A stretch of 8,066 nucleotides of DNA from an uncultured Collinsella sp. (GTDB lineage: Bacteria > Actinomycetota > Coriobacteriia > Coriobacteriales > Coriobacteriaceae): contig CABUCQ010000095.1 of assembly GCA_902490095.1 (NCBI GenBank), forward strand, positions 1 to 8,066, given 5' to 3'. Position 1 is the stretch's first letter. Every line of letters starts with the position of its first letter. Shown here in pieces: positions 1-5,766 of the stretch. The notes beneath the pieces are model-generated. The model was not told the origin of the DNA and made no database searches. It worked only from the letters and a program-made list of their open reading frames with translations. The position numbers and the translations under genes are program-made.

Positions 1-4
1 TTAA

Positions 5-29
5 GGCTCTGTTAGACCAGGATTGACAT
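5..29 (+). repeat. Left terminal inverted repeat of the IS
   Basis: Bases 5-29 are the exact reverse complement of 1401-1425. With the palindromic target the match extends to base 1. The repeat ends in TTGACAT, so each IS end carries a -35-like TTGACA (23-28 here) pointing into the element. Confidence 0.93.
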
Positions 30-42
30 GCCGACCTGCCGG

Positions 43-240
43 CTAACTCGCCGTCTCCCCGTCGGGCGCCGGCATCTTGACCCTCATCTCGAACGGCATC
101 CCGCCCTCCCGGACGAGCGCCCTGAGGAACGCGTTGACGGCGGTGGACATGGACAGGCCGAGCTCGTCCAGGATGGCCGTGGCCTCCCTCTTGACCTCCG
201 GGTCGATGCGGATCGTCGTGGCCGGCATGTTCGACGGCAT
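43..240 (-). CDS. RelB/DinJ-like ribbon-helix-helix antitoxin homolog, IS passenger gene, short C-terminus
   Basis: A 65-residue protein. After a short leader, residues 6-13 (PATTIRID) form the ribbon-helix-helix beta strand. They are followed by DPEVKREATAILDELGLSMS and TAVNAFLRALVREGGMPFEM, the typical RelB/DinJ antitoxin pattern ending in the I/M-PFE motif. Family members are usually about 80-95 residues and use the C-terminal tail to wrap and neutralise a YafQ/RelE-type toxin. This one stops about 15 residues after MPFEM, so the DNA-binding dimer is present but most of the toxin-binding region is missing. The start at 240 is supported by an upstream GAGGAGG at 9-nt spacing; a start at 228 is the alternative. 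It begins 46 nt after the transposase stop on the same strand and lies wholly inside the IS. No toxin gene is visible. A role in repressing the IS promoter is more likely than toxin neutralisation, but this is inference. Confidence 0.8.
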   Translation of the reverse strand: MPSNMPATTIRIDPEVKREATAILDELGLSMSTAVNAFLRALVREGGMPFEMRVKMPAPDGETAS

Positions 241-286
241 GGCCTCACCCCTCCTCGTGTATCGCGGTGCGACCATTCTACCGCCT

Positions 287-1342
287 CTATGCGGCGGGCG
301 CGGCCCAGTAGTCCATGTAGGGCGGCTCCACGTTGAACATGTCGCGGACGCGGCTCCTGCAGACGCCGTGCGCGAGCTGCCGCGCGACCGTGCGCCCGGC
401 GGCGCCGGAATCGGTCGCCATGAAGGTTCGGCACCACCTGAACCAGGCGAGGTAGGCATCGAGGTGCTTCGTCGACACGCCCTTGAACGGCTCCATGAAG
501 GCGCCGAGGAGCGAGTGGACGGTGTTGATCCGGTTGATGGTTCCCCCGGAGCGGTCCTTGGGGTCGTAGGCCGCGTGCGCGGCGACCTCGAGTTCCGCGA
601 GGACATTGACGTAGACGGCCGCCCTGTCGGTCGCGACGACCGAGCCGGCCGCGATGCGGCCCCTCAGCGCGTCCATGGCGCGCTCCCTCGAAAGGGCGCC
701 CCGCCCCGTGACCTCGAGGAACGTCTCGTTCGAGTCGTTCACGCCGGTCATGACGCAGATCCGCTCGCGCGACAGCCCGCGCCTGTGCACCTGCTTGCCG
801 CGGTGCCGGGAGGGGCGCGGCATCGTGAACGACCCCTTCGCGTGGTTGCCCTTGAACGACTCGGGGAAGTAGGTCTCGTCGAGCTCGCAGCCGCAGCCCC
901 GCTCGACCCTGAACGAGGGGGAGTAGGCCGAGAGGCACTCGATCAGCCTGTGGCGCATGGTGTAGGCGGTCTTGAGGCAGACGCGACAGCGCCTCGCGCA
1001 CTCGCGCAGGGGCAGCATGAGCACGAAGCACTCGGCGTAGGCCATCCAGGTCTCCTTCGGGAGCCTGCTCGTCCCCAGGATGCGCTCGCTGCCCATGCCG
1101 AAGGTCCTGCCGCAGCCCCGGCAGAGGTAGCGCTGCTCGCCGTTCTTCGATTTGCCCTTCTTCACGACCGCGACGGACCCGCAGCGCGGGCAGCGTTCGA
1201 TTTCGCAGGCGGAGCCGGCCGCGTCGTCGAACGCCGCCGCGCGGATCACGTCCCTGACGGACTCGATAGCGCGGCGGCGCTCGGTCTTGCTGAGGTTCGC
1301 CATGCCCTTCTTGAAGTTGAGGACCAGGTCTTCGGCGTTCAT
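287..1342 (-). CDS. IS1595-family-like transposase
   Basis: A 351-residue DDE transposase that would move the surrounding IS. An N-terminal zinc ribbon is visible as CPRCG (C51, C54) and CRGCGRTF (C74, C77), typical of IS1595/ISXO2-type enzymes. The catalytic domain shows D155 in ELDETYF and D239 in ATDRAAVY, then INTVHSLLGAFMEPFKGVSTKHLDAYLAWF, the family's conserved C-terminal block. The third catalytic residue cannot be fixed by eye; N273 and E284 are candidates. The start at 1342 is chosen because GATGGGGGC precedes it at suitable spacing; a start 18 codons upstream has no such site and would lie close to the right repeat. The reading frame is intact with no frameshift, so the element may be active. 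Transcription is in the same direction as the helicase gene it interrupts, so read-through could also express it. Confidence 0.9.
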   Translation of the reverse strand: MNAEDLVLNFKKGMANLSKTERRRAIESVRDVIRAAAFDDAAGSACEIERCPRCGSVAVVKKGKSKNGEQRYLCRGCGRTFGMGSERILGTSRLPKETWMAYAECFVLMLPLRECARRCRVCLKTAYTMRHRLIECLSAYSPSFRVERGCGCELDETYFPESFKGNHAKGSFTMPRPSRHRGKQVHRRGLSRERICVMTGVNDSNETFLEVTGRGALSRERAMDALRGRIAAGSVVATDRAAVYVNVLAELEVAAHAAYDPKDRSGGTINRINTVHSLLGAFMEPFKGVSTKHLDAYLAWFRWCRTFMATDSGAAGRTVARQLAHGVCRSRVRDMFNVEPPYMDYWAAPAA

Positions 1343-1378
1343 GCTGCCCCCATCATCGCGGTCTACGGGGTCAAAGAT

Positions 1379-1407
1379 ATGGCACCGTGGGGACACATGT
1401 ATGTCAA
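1379..1407 (-). promoter_or_regulatory. Possible transposase promoter starting in the right inverted repeat
   Basis: On the minus strand TTGACA (1407-1402), inside the terminal repeat, is followed after 17 bp by TGCCAT (1384-1379). The -35 is perfect but the -10 is weak. An interrupted palindrome GACA-N6-TGTC (1392-1405) overlaps the -35. Transcription would reach the transposase start at 1342. Confidence 0.35.
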
Positions 1408-1425
1408 TCCTGGTCTAACAGAGCC
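1401..1425 (-). repeat. Right terminal inverted repeat of the IS
   Basis: Exact reverse complement of bases 5-29. It also encodes the last residues (ALLDQD) and the TGA stop of the interrupted helicase gene, read on the minus strand. Confidence 0.93.
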
Positions 1426-4034
1426 TTAATTAATGCCTCAATAGCGTTTGCCGGCTCTATGAGAATGTTGTAATCGGGTTGCTCGCTGTCCTCTGCTGAA
1501 TAAATTTCGTACCCCAACTTGGCGTACGTCTTGAGTCTTTTCTGGTACATGCGGGCGAGCATGGGTATCGACAGGTCAATGTAGTCGAATATCTCAACCT
1601 GTTGCTTGCCCTCGTGGCTTCTATGCAGTCTGCCCACCTGCTGCGTTACGCTGCCGTCCCAAGATATCGGCGTGGCAATGAAAAGGGTGTCAAGGTAGGA
1701 CAGATCGAAGCCCTCGCTCAGAAGGCTTTCGGTGGCGACGATGATTCGATGTTCATGCTCAAAGCCGGGAAGACTGTTCAGTATCGCTTTTCTTTCTTTG
1801 GCGCCGATTTCTCCGGTTAAGAGTATGGGCTCGTGTCTGCGATCATTAAGCAACCTGAACAGTTCCTCAGCATGCTTTTTCCTTTTGGATAGTATGAGCG
1901 GATGTCGACCGTTTGACGCTGCTTCGAGGGCGTCATCGACAATCAATTCGTTTCTTGCCGCATGTGCACACAGCATATCGAGAATCTGATTGAAGCTTGC
2001 ATCCGGCTCGTAGGCGGATAGCCGAATGCCGGTAAATCTCGGTCGAACGATGCGCTGGATGCCCTGCTGAATTGCCTGCGTTTTTGGATCGATGACATAG
2101 CGAAGCGGGCCGCAGAGCATCGAGAGCGCCCGCGTGAGTCCGTCGGAGCGCTCGGGTGTCGCGGAGAGGCCATATATATATTTGGCTGGAGCGGACTTGA
2201 GGACGAGCTCGAGCTGTGGCGCGGCAGCATGGTGGCATTCGTCGCAGATAATGAGGCCGTAATTACGAACAAGGTTCTTAACTATCGGCTCCCCGGTTTG
2301 GGAGTCTTTGCCAGATAGCGACTGAAAGGAAGCGACGTCGATAAGGCCGCTGACGGCGGTTTTGCCCCCTCCGATTTGTCCAATAAGGGGAGGTTGCTTT
2401 TTGCTGATTCGTCCTTTTGGCGTTCGGACCGGCTCTCTGGTGTCCGTAATGTCGAGAAATCGTTCGAGCTGCGATTTCCATTGGGCTATGAGCGCGGTCT
2501 TTGGAACAATGACGAGCGCCGGAAGACCAACGGCGGCAATAAGATAAGCTCCGATGACGGTTTTACCGAAGCCCGTTGGCGCAGACATGATTCCGTCTTC
2601 GTATTCAAGCATCTGGTCGGCGGCAATTTGCTGTTCGGGATGAAGGGTCCCTTTGAATGCCATCTCAATTGGATTGCCTGTGCTACGTTCGTCTGAATAA
2701 TGGGCAGTAACGTGGGCTTCTTGAATCAGCTGCTCAAGTTGGGCTTTGCAGCCTCTGGGAATCGCGACGCGGCCATCTCTAAGTTCGCTGAGGTCTATGA
2801 GTCGCGGTTTGCCGAATACTGATTGATGCATAGATTGCGCACGGAAGAACTCCGGGTTGGCAAATGTCGCAAGCCTGCGGATTTCCATTTGAGCTGCCGG
2901 GCTCAGAGACTTTTCGGGGATGTAGAGCATATCGGCTTGTGTGACGAGCAGGTTCGAGGGGAAGTCTCGTGGCGTGAGCGGGAGCCACTTTCGTGGCTTT
3001 TGGACATTGCGCCTGGTTTTGTTTGTCGCTGCAGCTGTTGCTATTCCAAGCGGTTTGTTTTTGGTGTCCTCGATCAGACGATCCACCGTCGCACGCGAGA
3101 TTAGTTGGATTTGCGAAAGGTAAAGCCATTGGTCGGGAAAGGGCTCGAATCGTTCGTCAACAAATACGCTGTTTCCTTCCCGCTGCGCTTTTCCCTGAAA
3201 GGGCAGCGCAATGAGATTTCCAAAGCCGCCTTCAGGAATGGTGGACTGCGCGGGTATCATTCGGTCAAAGGCTTCGAAGGTGATTGTCTTGTTGAGTGCC
3301 GCTGCTTCGGCGATAAGGCAGCTACCGAAATCTCGTGCTGTCTTTGCGTTTATAGGTTCTAGGAAGAAAAACCAGATATGCGCGCCGTTGCCTGACCTTG
3401 ATCGCTCGACCGCAGCGTTAATTCCATGGTTTTTTACGACAAGCCTGATAGCGTTTGTCGCTTCTTTCCAATCGGCTTTGTCAAAATCAATGACAAGGAC
3501 ATTTGTGTTGCAGTCTTTGTCGAGAACATATTGACCTATGACGTCCCGGAGCCTGTCGTCGCTGCCTTTGAAATGGGCGATAATGGCGGCATCGTTCAGC
3601 TCAAGGAATGTGCGGCTGCGACATTCAGCGCATTTAATTCTGTGATGGTTTGCTTTGGGGCAAATGCCTGGCTTCCACTCATTTGCGCAGGCGGGTGTAT
3701 AGCCGATGCCCCCGTCTTTTCTGCGATACCCGTGAGCGTGCACATCTTTGCGGCCGGTAAAAAGATTGCGAAAGAGCTCGAGTTTGTCGCGCGCTGGGCT
3801 CGCGCTGGTAACGATGCCCTCGGTCTGTGCACGTTCGCCGAAAGATTTGCCGGCTTTGTCCCATTCTTCGAGTGTTGCGTAACGGATGTCTGGACCGTTG
3901 CTACAGATTACGATCTGCTTGCGCGGATCTGAAGCGTGGACAACCGTTTTATTGAGTTTGAATAAGGCGTTCCCGAAAAGGGCGTATTGATGCACGGCGT
4001 TGCTCATTTGAATGCCATTCTTGTCAGCGTTCAT
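1404..4034 (-). CDS. TOTE-type archaeo-eukaryotic primase fused to SF2 helicase, C-terminus altered by IS insertion
   Basis: An 876-residue fusion. Residues ~85-140 hold FRNLFTGRKDVHAHGY and a four-cysteine site (C116, C125, C135, C138). Residues ~175-300 form a primase-like domain with IDFDK (D183, D185), ERSRSGNGAHIW (H219), FDRMIPAQ (D257) and GGFGNLIALP, the signature of the 'TOTE conflict system' primase domain. Residues ~460-830 are an SF2 helicase: HPEQQIAADQML, Walker A APTGFGKT (K491), DECHH (598-602), SATPERSDG, ATESLLSEGFDL and QQVGRLHRS (R802, R805). All key residues are present. Relatives are linked to defence or mobile-element conflict; a nucleic-acid-processing role is inferred. 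Codons after EALI come from the IS end, so the original C-terminus is lost beyond that point; some relatives carry a nuclease domain there. No Shine-Dalgarno precedes the start at 4034 (an in-frame stop lies just upstream); 4007 is an alternative. Composition is lower in GC than neighbours, suggesting transfer. Confidence 0.85.
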   Translation of the reverse strand: MNADKNGIQMSNAVHQYALFGNALFKLNKTVVHASDPRKQIVICSNGPDIRYATLEEWDKAGKSFGERAQTEGIVTSASPARDKLELFRNLFTGRKDVHAHGYRRKDGGIGYTPACANEWKPGICPKANHHRIKCAECRSRTFLELNDAAIIAHFKGSDDRLRDVIGQYVLDKDCNTNVLVIDFDKADWKEATNAIRLVVKNHGINAAVERSRSGNGAHIWFFFLEPINAKTARDFGSCLIAEAAALNKTITFEAFDRMIPAQSTIPEGGFGNLIALPFQGKAQREGNSVFVDERFEPFPDQWLYLSQIQLISRATVDRLIEDTKNKPLGIATAAATNKTRRNVQKPRKWLPLTPRDFPSNLLVTQADMLYIPEKSLSPAAQMEIRRLATFANPEFFRAQSMHQSVFGKPRLIDLSELRDGRVAIPRGCKAQLEQLIQEAHVTAHYSDERSTGNPIEMAFKGTLHPEQQIAADQMLEYEDGIMSAPTGFGKTVIGAYLIAAVGLPALVIVPKTALIAQWKSQLERFLDITDTREPVRTPKGRISKKQPPLIGQIGGGKTAVSGLIDVASFQSLSGKDSQTGEPIVKNLVRNYGLIICDECHHAAAPQLELVLKSAPAKYIYGLSATPERSDGLTRALSMLCGPLRYVIDPKTQAIQQGIQRIVRPRFTGIRLSAYEPDASFNQILDMLCAHAARNELIVDDALEAASNGRHPLILSKRKKHAEELFRLLNDRRHEPILLTGEIGAKERKAILNSLPGFEHEHRIIVATESLLSEGFDLSYLDTLFIATPISWDGSVTQQVGRLHRSHEGKQQVEIFDYIDLSIPMLARMYQKRLKTYAKLGYEIYSAEDSEQPDYNILIEPANAIEALIKALLDQD
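1426..1433. other. Probable target-site duplication TTAATTAA (right copy)
   Basis: The eight bases next to the right IS end are the palindrome TTAATTAA. The window begins with TTAA directly before the left IS end, consistent with the second half of an identical left copy. Only four of the eight left bases are visible, so the duplication is not proved. Confidence 0.55.
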
Positions 4035-4214
4035 TGGGATGAGGGTACGTCATTTCAGCTTTATGAGATATGCGACTTCGATTTTGGTTCGGTAATAGTG
4101 GGGTACCGATCCGTGAGTGGCAATTAGCCGGTGCCAAAACGTGCGGCGGCTGTTGTTAAAGGTGTTTTGGCGGCTATGGGGCGTGTTGGCGGCGTGGGGA
4201 GGGGTCCTCGAATG

Positions 4215-4444
4215 ACTCCGTGGTCAAATAACGTCAAATATGAGTACTGTTGTTAATGTAGTCTCATAACATTTGGTAAGAATAGAATACCAATTCCACA
4301 TTATTCTATATATCTAACCCACTAAACACGGAATTTTGAGCCTTGGCAAGACGTGGAATTGATCGAAATGATCAATTCCGGCGAGATTTTGCTGCTACTA
4401 ATTTGGTGGCGGTACTCATATTTGCCATTTTTTGTCCAGTGGGT
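4215..4444. repeat. Imperfect 33-bp inverted repeat enclosing ~164 bp; possible small mobile element or paired binding sites
   Basis: The reverse complement of 4215-4247 and the plus strand of 4412-4444 both begin with the same 13 bases, GTACTCATATTTG, and agree at 26 of 33 positions overall. Each arm holds two TTTG-N-C units about 10 bp apart, facing outward. The right arm ends within ten bases of the LOG remnant. No clear target duplication flanks the pair. It could be a MITE-like element, the end of the island, or a pair of protein-binding sites. Confidence 0.5.
4273..4379 (+). other. Chain of overlapping, mutually exclusive hairpins
   Basis: Four segments can pair in sequence. TTGGTA (4273-4278) pairs with TACCAA (4288-4293). 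The overlapping CAATTCCAC (4291-4299) pairs with GTGGAATTG (4353-4361). The overlapping GGAATTGATC (4355-4364) pairs perfectly with GATCAATTCC (4370-4379) around a 5-nt loop. The last hairpin is strong, but no T-run follows it, so it is not a standard terminator. Whether the region is transcribed is unknown. Confidence 0.45.
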
Positions 4445-4450
4445 ACCGCG

Positions 4451-4582
4451 AGGGGCCTGTTCGACTGGCTCAACGGCCCGGTGATGGATGCCGGCATGAT
4501 CAGCCCACTCGATCCAGACCTTGTCCACATCACCGACGACCTCAACGAAGCCGTCGACATCGCCCTGAGCGGGCTGATGTAG
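4451..4582 (+). pseudogene. 3' remnant of a LOG/TIGR00730 (Rossmann-fold, lysine decarboxylase-like) family gene
   Basis: The last ~43 codons before the TAG at 4580 read RGLFDWLNGPVMDAGMISPL, then DPDLVHITDDLNEAVDIALS and GLM. This resembles the C-terminal end of LOG-family proteins, where a '(G/Y)x-LF-WL' helix is followed by 'GxISPxDLDLxHxxDDPEEAV'. Those proteins release free base from nucleoside monophosphates and are usually ~180-250 residues. The nucleotide-binding core with its GGxGTxxE motif is absent; the same frame upstream (4343-4450) is AT-rich and resembles nothing in the family. The gene has therefore lost its 5' part, most simply through insertion of the primase-helicase island. 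High GC and GC-ending codons match the right-hand genes. The match is by eye from a short tail, so the family call is moderate. Confidence 0.55.
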
Positions 4583-4593
4583 GGTAGGTAAAA

Positions 4594-4654
4594 TGGGACG
4601 GGGCTAAAAGACTGGTCTGAAACGTTTGATACCAGTCTTTTTAGCCCCGTCCCA
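4594..4654. terminator. Bidirectional rho-independent terminator between convergent genes
   Basis: Arms 4594-4616 and 4631-4654 are complementary over 23 bp with one bulged A around a 14-nt loop. The inner stem GACTGGT/ACCAGTC has an A-run before it and a T-run after it, giving a terminator on both strands. It lies between the LOG remnant (plus) and degV (minus), which point toward each other. Confidence 0.8.
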
Positions 4655-4665
4655 AATGAACTGCT

Positions 4666-4736
4666 TCTAAGTTGCGGTGGAATAGGGATTGATTGGCGGC
4701 TAATAAGCCAAAAACAGTCCCTATTCCACCGCAACT
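4666..4736. repeat. Dispersed hairpin repeat, copy 1 (perfect 19-bp stem)
   Basis: Arms 4670-4688 and 4718-4736 (AGTTGCGGTGGAATAGGGA and its complement) are perfectly complementary around a 29-nt loop, which holds a smaller stem TTGGC/GCCAA (4693-4697 and 4707-4711). Twenty bases (4666-4685) recur exactly at 7939-7958. No T-run follows on either side, so it is not a textbook terminator on its own. It sits 13 bp after the degV stop. Confidence 0.75.
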
Positions 4737-4749
4737 GATGTGGGCGTCC

Positions 4750-5610
4750 CTAGTGAGTTGGCTGGTAGCGGGGGCAGTAGCTGATGGCGATGGCGTCGAC
4801 GCCTACATGGGTGGCGATGGTGCAGCCGATGGGGCCGGTGCCGGCGTCTACGTAGTCCTGGCCTGCGAGCGCCTCGTCGACAAGCTCCTGCTCCTCGGCG
4901 GCACCGGTCGTGAGCACGCGCACGCTGGAGCCCGGATGCTCGGCCAAAAACGCGAGGCAGTCTGCCATGGTGTTGGCGACGATGCGCTTGGCGCCGCGGT
5001 CCTTCTTGATGGCCCTGATCTCGCCCGACTGCCACTCCGGCGAAACGGCCAGGCGAATATTGAGCATCTGCGTGAGCTGGCCGGCGAGCTTGGGCGCGCG
5101 GCCGTTCTTAACGAGGTTCTCGAGTGTGCGGGGAATCAGCAGCAGGTGCGCGTCGGGCAGGGTCGCGCGGATCTGTGCCTCGGTCTCGTCCAGGCTGCGA
5201 TCATCCTCGCGCATGGCCAGCGCGTACTCCACCAGCAGGCCCTCGGCACCCGAGCCGGTGCGCGAATCGATGCAGCGCACGTCGAGCTCGTGCGTCTCGG
5301 CCGTCAGGCTGGCGTTGGCGTAGCAGGCGGACCACTCGCTGCACAGCGAGATAAAGATGGCGCTATCGTGGCCGTCGGCGCGCACGCGGTCAAAGAGTTC
5401 CTTGAACTCGCCGGCACTCGGCTGCGAGGTGTGCGGCAGCTGCTCGGAGCCGGCCATGCGGGCGACGTACTCTTGGGCGGTAATCTGCACCTGGTCGAGC
5501 AGGTCCTCGCCCTCGATAATCACATGCAGCGGAATCACGTAAATGCCGAGCTCTTGGGCGCGGGCGGGGGAGATGTCCGACGTGGAGTCGGTTATGATGG
5601 CAAAAGACAT
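4750..5610 (-). CDS. degV: DegV/FakB-family fatty-acid-binding protein
   Basis: A 286-residue protein, normal for the DegV family. Members bind a single fatty acid; FakB proteins present it to the kinase FakA for phosphorylation and phospholipid synthesis in the cytoplasm. Visible motifs are the N-terminal IITDSTSD (5-12), HTSQPSAGEF (60-69), CIDSRTGSGAEGL, LENLVKNGRAPKLAGQLTQMLNIRLAV and the C-terminal THVGVDAIAISY. The loop usually reading like SSxLSGTY appears as SLCSEWSACY (88-97), and the usual GGR is NGR, so it is a divergent member whose ligand may differ. The start at 5610 is chosen for the GAAAGGTG site just upstream and because TDSTSD must lie near the N-terminus; an extension to 5667 would add an arginine-rich leader not seen in the family. 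No FakA gene is in the window. It diverges from the HAD gene and ends against two hairpins. Confidence 0.9.
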   Translation of the reverse strand: MSFAIITDSTSDISPARAQELGIYVIPLHVIIEGEDLLDQVQITAQEYVARMAGSEQLPHTSQPSAGEFKELFDRVRADGHDSAIFISLCSEWSACYANASLTAETHELDVRCIDSRTGSGAEGLLVEYALAMREDDRSLDETEAQIRATLPDAHLLLIPRTLENLVKNGRAPKLAGQLTQMLNIRLAVSPEWQSGEIRAIKKDRGAKRIVANTMADCLAFLAEHPGSSVRVLTTGAAEEQELVDEALAGQDYVDAGTGPIGCTIATHVGVDAIAISYCPRYQPTH

Positions 5611-5702
5611 AATTGCACCTTTCGTTGGGGCGCGACGGCGCCGCCTTCTGAGAGCAAAGTGCGACAAGTATAGTGGAGTCGTTCCACATTTCTAGGTTCA
5701 AT

Positions 5703-5718
5703 TGTTGAATAGTCAACA
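5703..5718. promoter_or_regulatory. Operator-like palindrome in the divergent degV/HAD intergenic region
   Basis: TGTTGA-ATAG-TCAACA is a perfect 6+6 interrupted palindrome in the 156-bp gap between the two divergent starts. A further half-site, GTCAAC, occurs at 5743-5748. About 30 bp away, -10-like hexamers overlap on opposite strands (TATACT on minus at 5672-5667, TATAGT on plus at 5669-5674), though neither has a good -35. A shared regulator is plausible but unidentified. Confidence 0.4.
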
Positions 5719-5766
5719 GTTTGAAGTGTCGGTGTGGAAATCGTCAACTGGGGAAGAGGGATGCCG

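Larger units (their letters stand above)
5..1425 (-). mobile_element. IS1595-family-like insertion sequence with an antitoxin-like passenger gene
   Basis: A complete insertion sequence of about 1.42 kb. It is bounded by perfect 25-bp inverted repeats that start GGCTCTGTTAG, and it holds two minus-strand genes: a zinc-ribbon DDE transposase and a small RelB/DinJ-like protein. The first four bases of the window (TTAA) and the eight bases after the right end (TTAATTAA) fit an 8-bp target duplication, the size known for IS1595 elements; only half of the left copy lies in the window. Because the target is palindromic, the apparent repeat extends to 29 bp (1-29 and 1401-1429). GC content is very high, like the host genes and unlike the helicase it entered. 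The family call rests on transposase motifs (ELDETYF, ATDRAAVY, NTVHS, KGVSTKHL) and is fairly secure; the subgroup is not determined. Confidence 0.88.
4035..4450. other. Apparently noncoding, structured AT-rich block between the primase-helicase and the LOG remnant
   Basis: No convincing gene is seen on either strand. The first half (4130-4210) is GC-rich and G-biased on the plus strand. From about 4215 the base composition drops sharply and several inverted repeats appear, described separately. It should contain the helicase promoter on the minus strand, but only a weak candidate is visible (TTACCG, 17 bp, CATATC, ending near 4064). Composition changes again to GC-rich at about 4440, where LOG-like coding sequence begins, so that point is the likely boundary of the inserted island. 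Confidence 0.6.

Noticed and set aside
84..1031. Long minus-strand frame overlapping the transposase in another phase
   Set aside because: Arginine/histidine/alanine-rich shadow of the transposase without motifs; such frames are common in high-GC genes.
77..1429. Long open frame on the plus strand across the IS (450 codons)
   Set aside because: It is antisense to the transposase in very GC-rich DNA, shows arginine/alanine-rich low-complexity sequence and no recognisable motif. The minus strand carries clear transposase and antitoxin motifs.
2358..2381. GGGKT in the helicase (residues 555-559) as a second Walker A
   Set aside because: It sits in the conserved 'IGQIGGGK...G-IDVA-xQSL' loop of this helicase family; the true Walker A is APTGFGKT at residues 485-492.
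1404..4034. Restriction-enzyme R subunit (HsdR) identity for the helicase
   Set aside because: SF2 motifs are shared, but the N-terminus has primase signatures rather than an HsdR nuclease, and no methylase or specificity gene is present.
4097..4448. AGTGGGGTACCG (4097-4108) and AGTGGGTACCG (4438-4448) as att-type direct repeats flanking an element
   Set aside because: They differ by a base of length, are built around the palindrome GGTACC, and both lie on the same side of the helicase gene, so chance is the simpler explanation.
4693..5673. Plus-strand frame of 326 codons opposite degV
   Set aside because: Antisense shadow starting inside the hairpin repeat, with no ribosome site or motif; DegV motifs are clear on the other strand.
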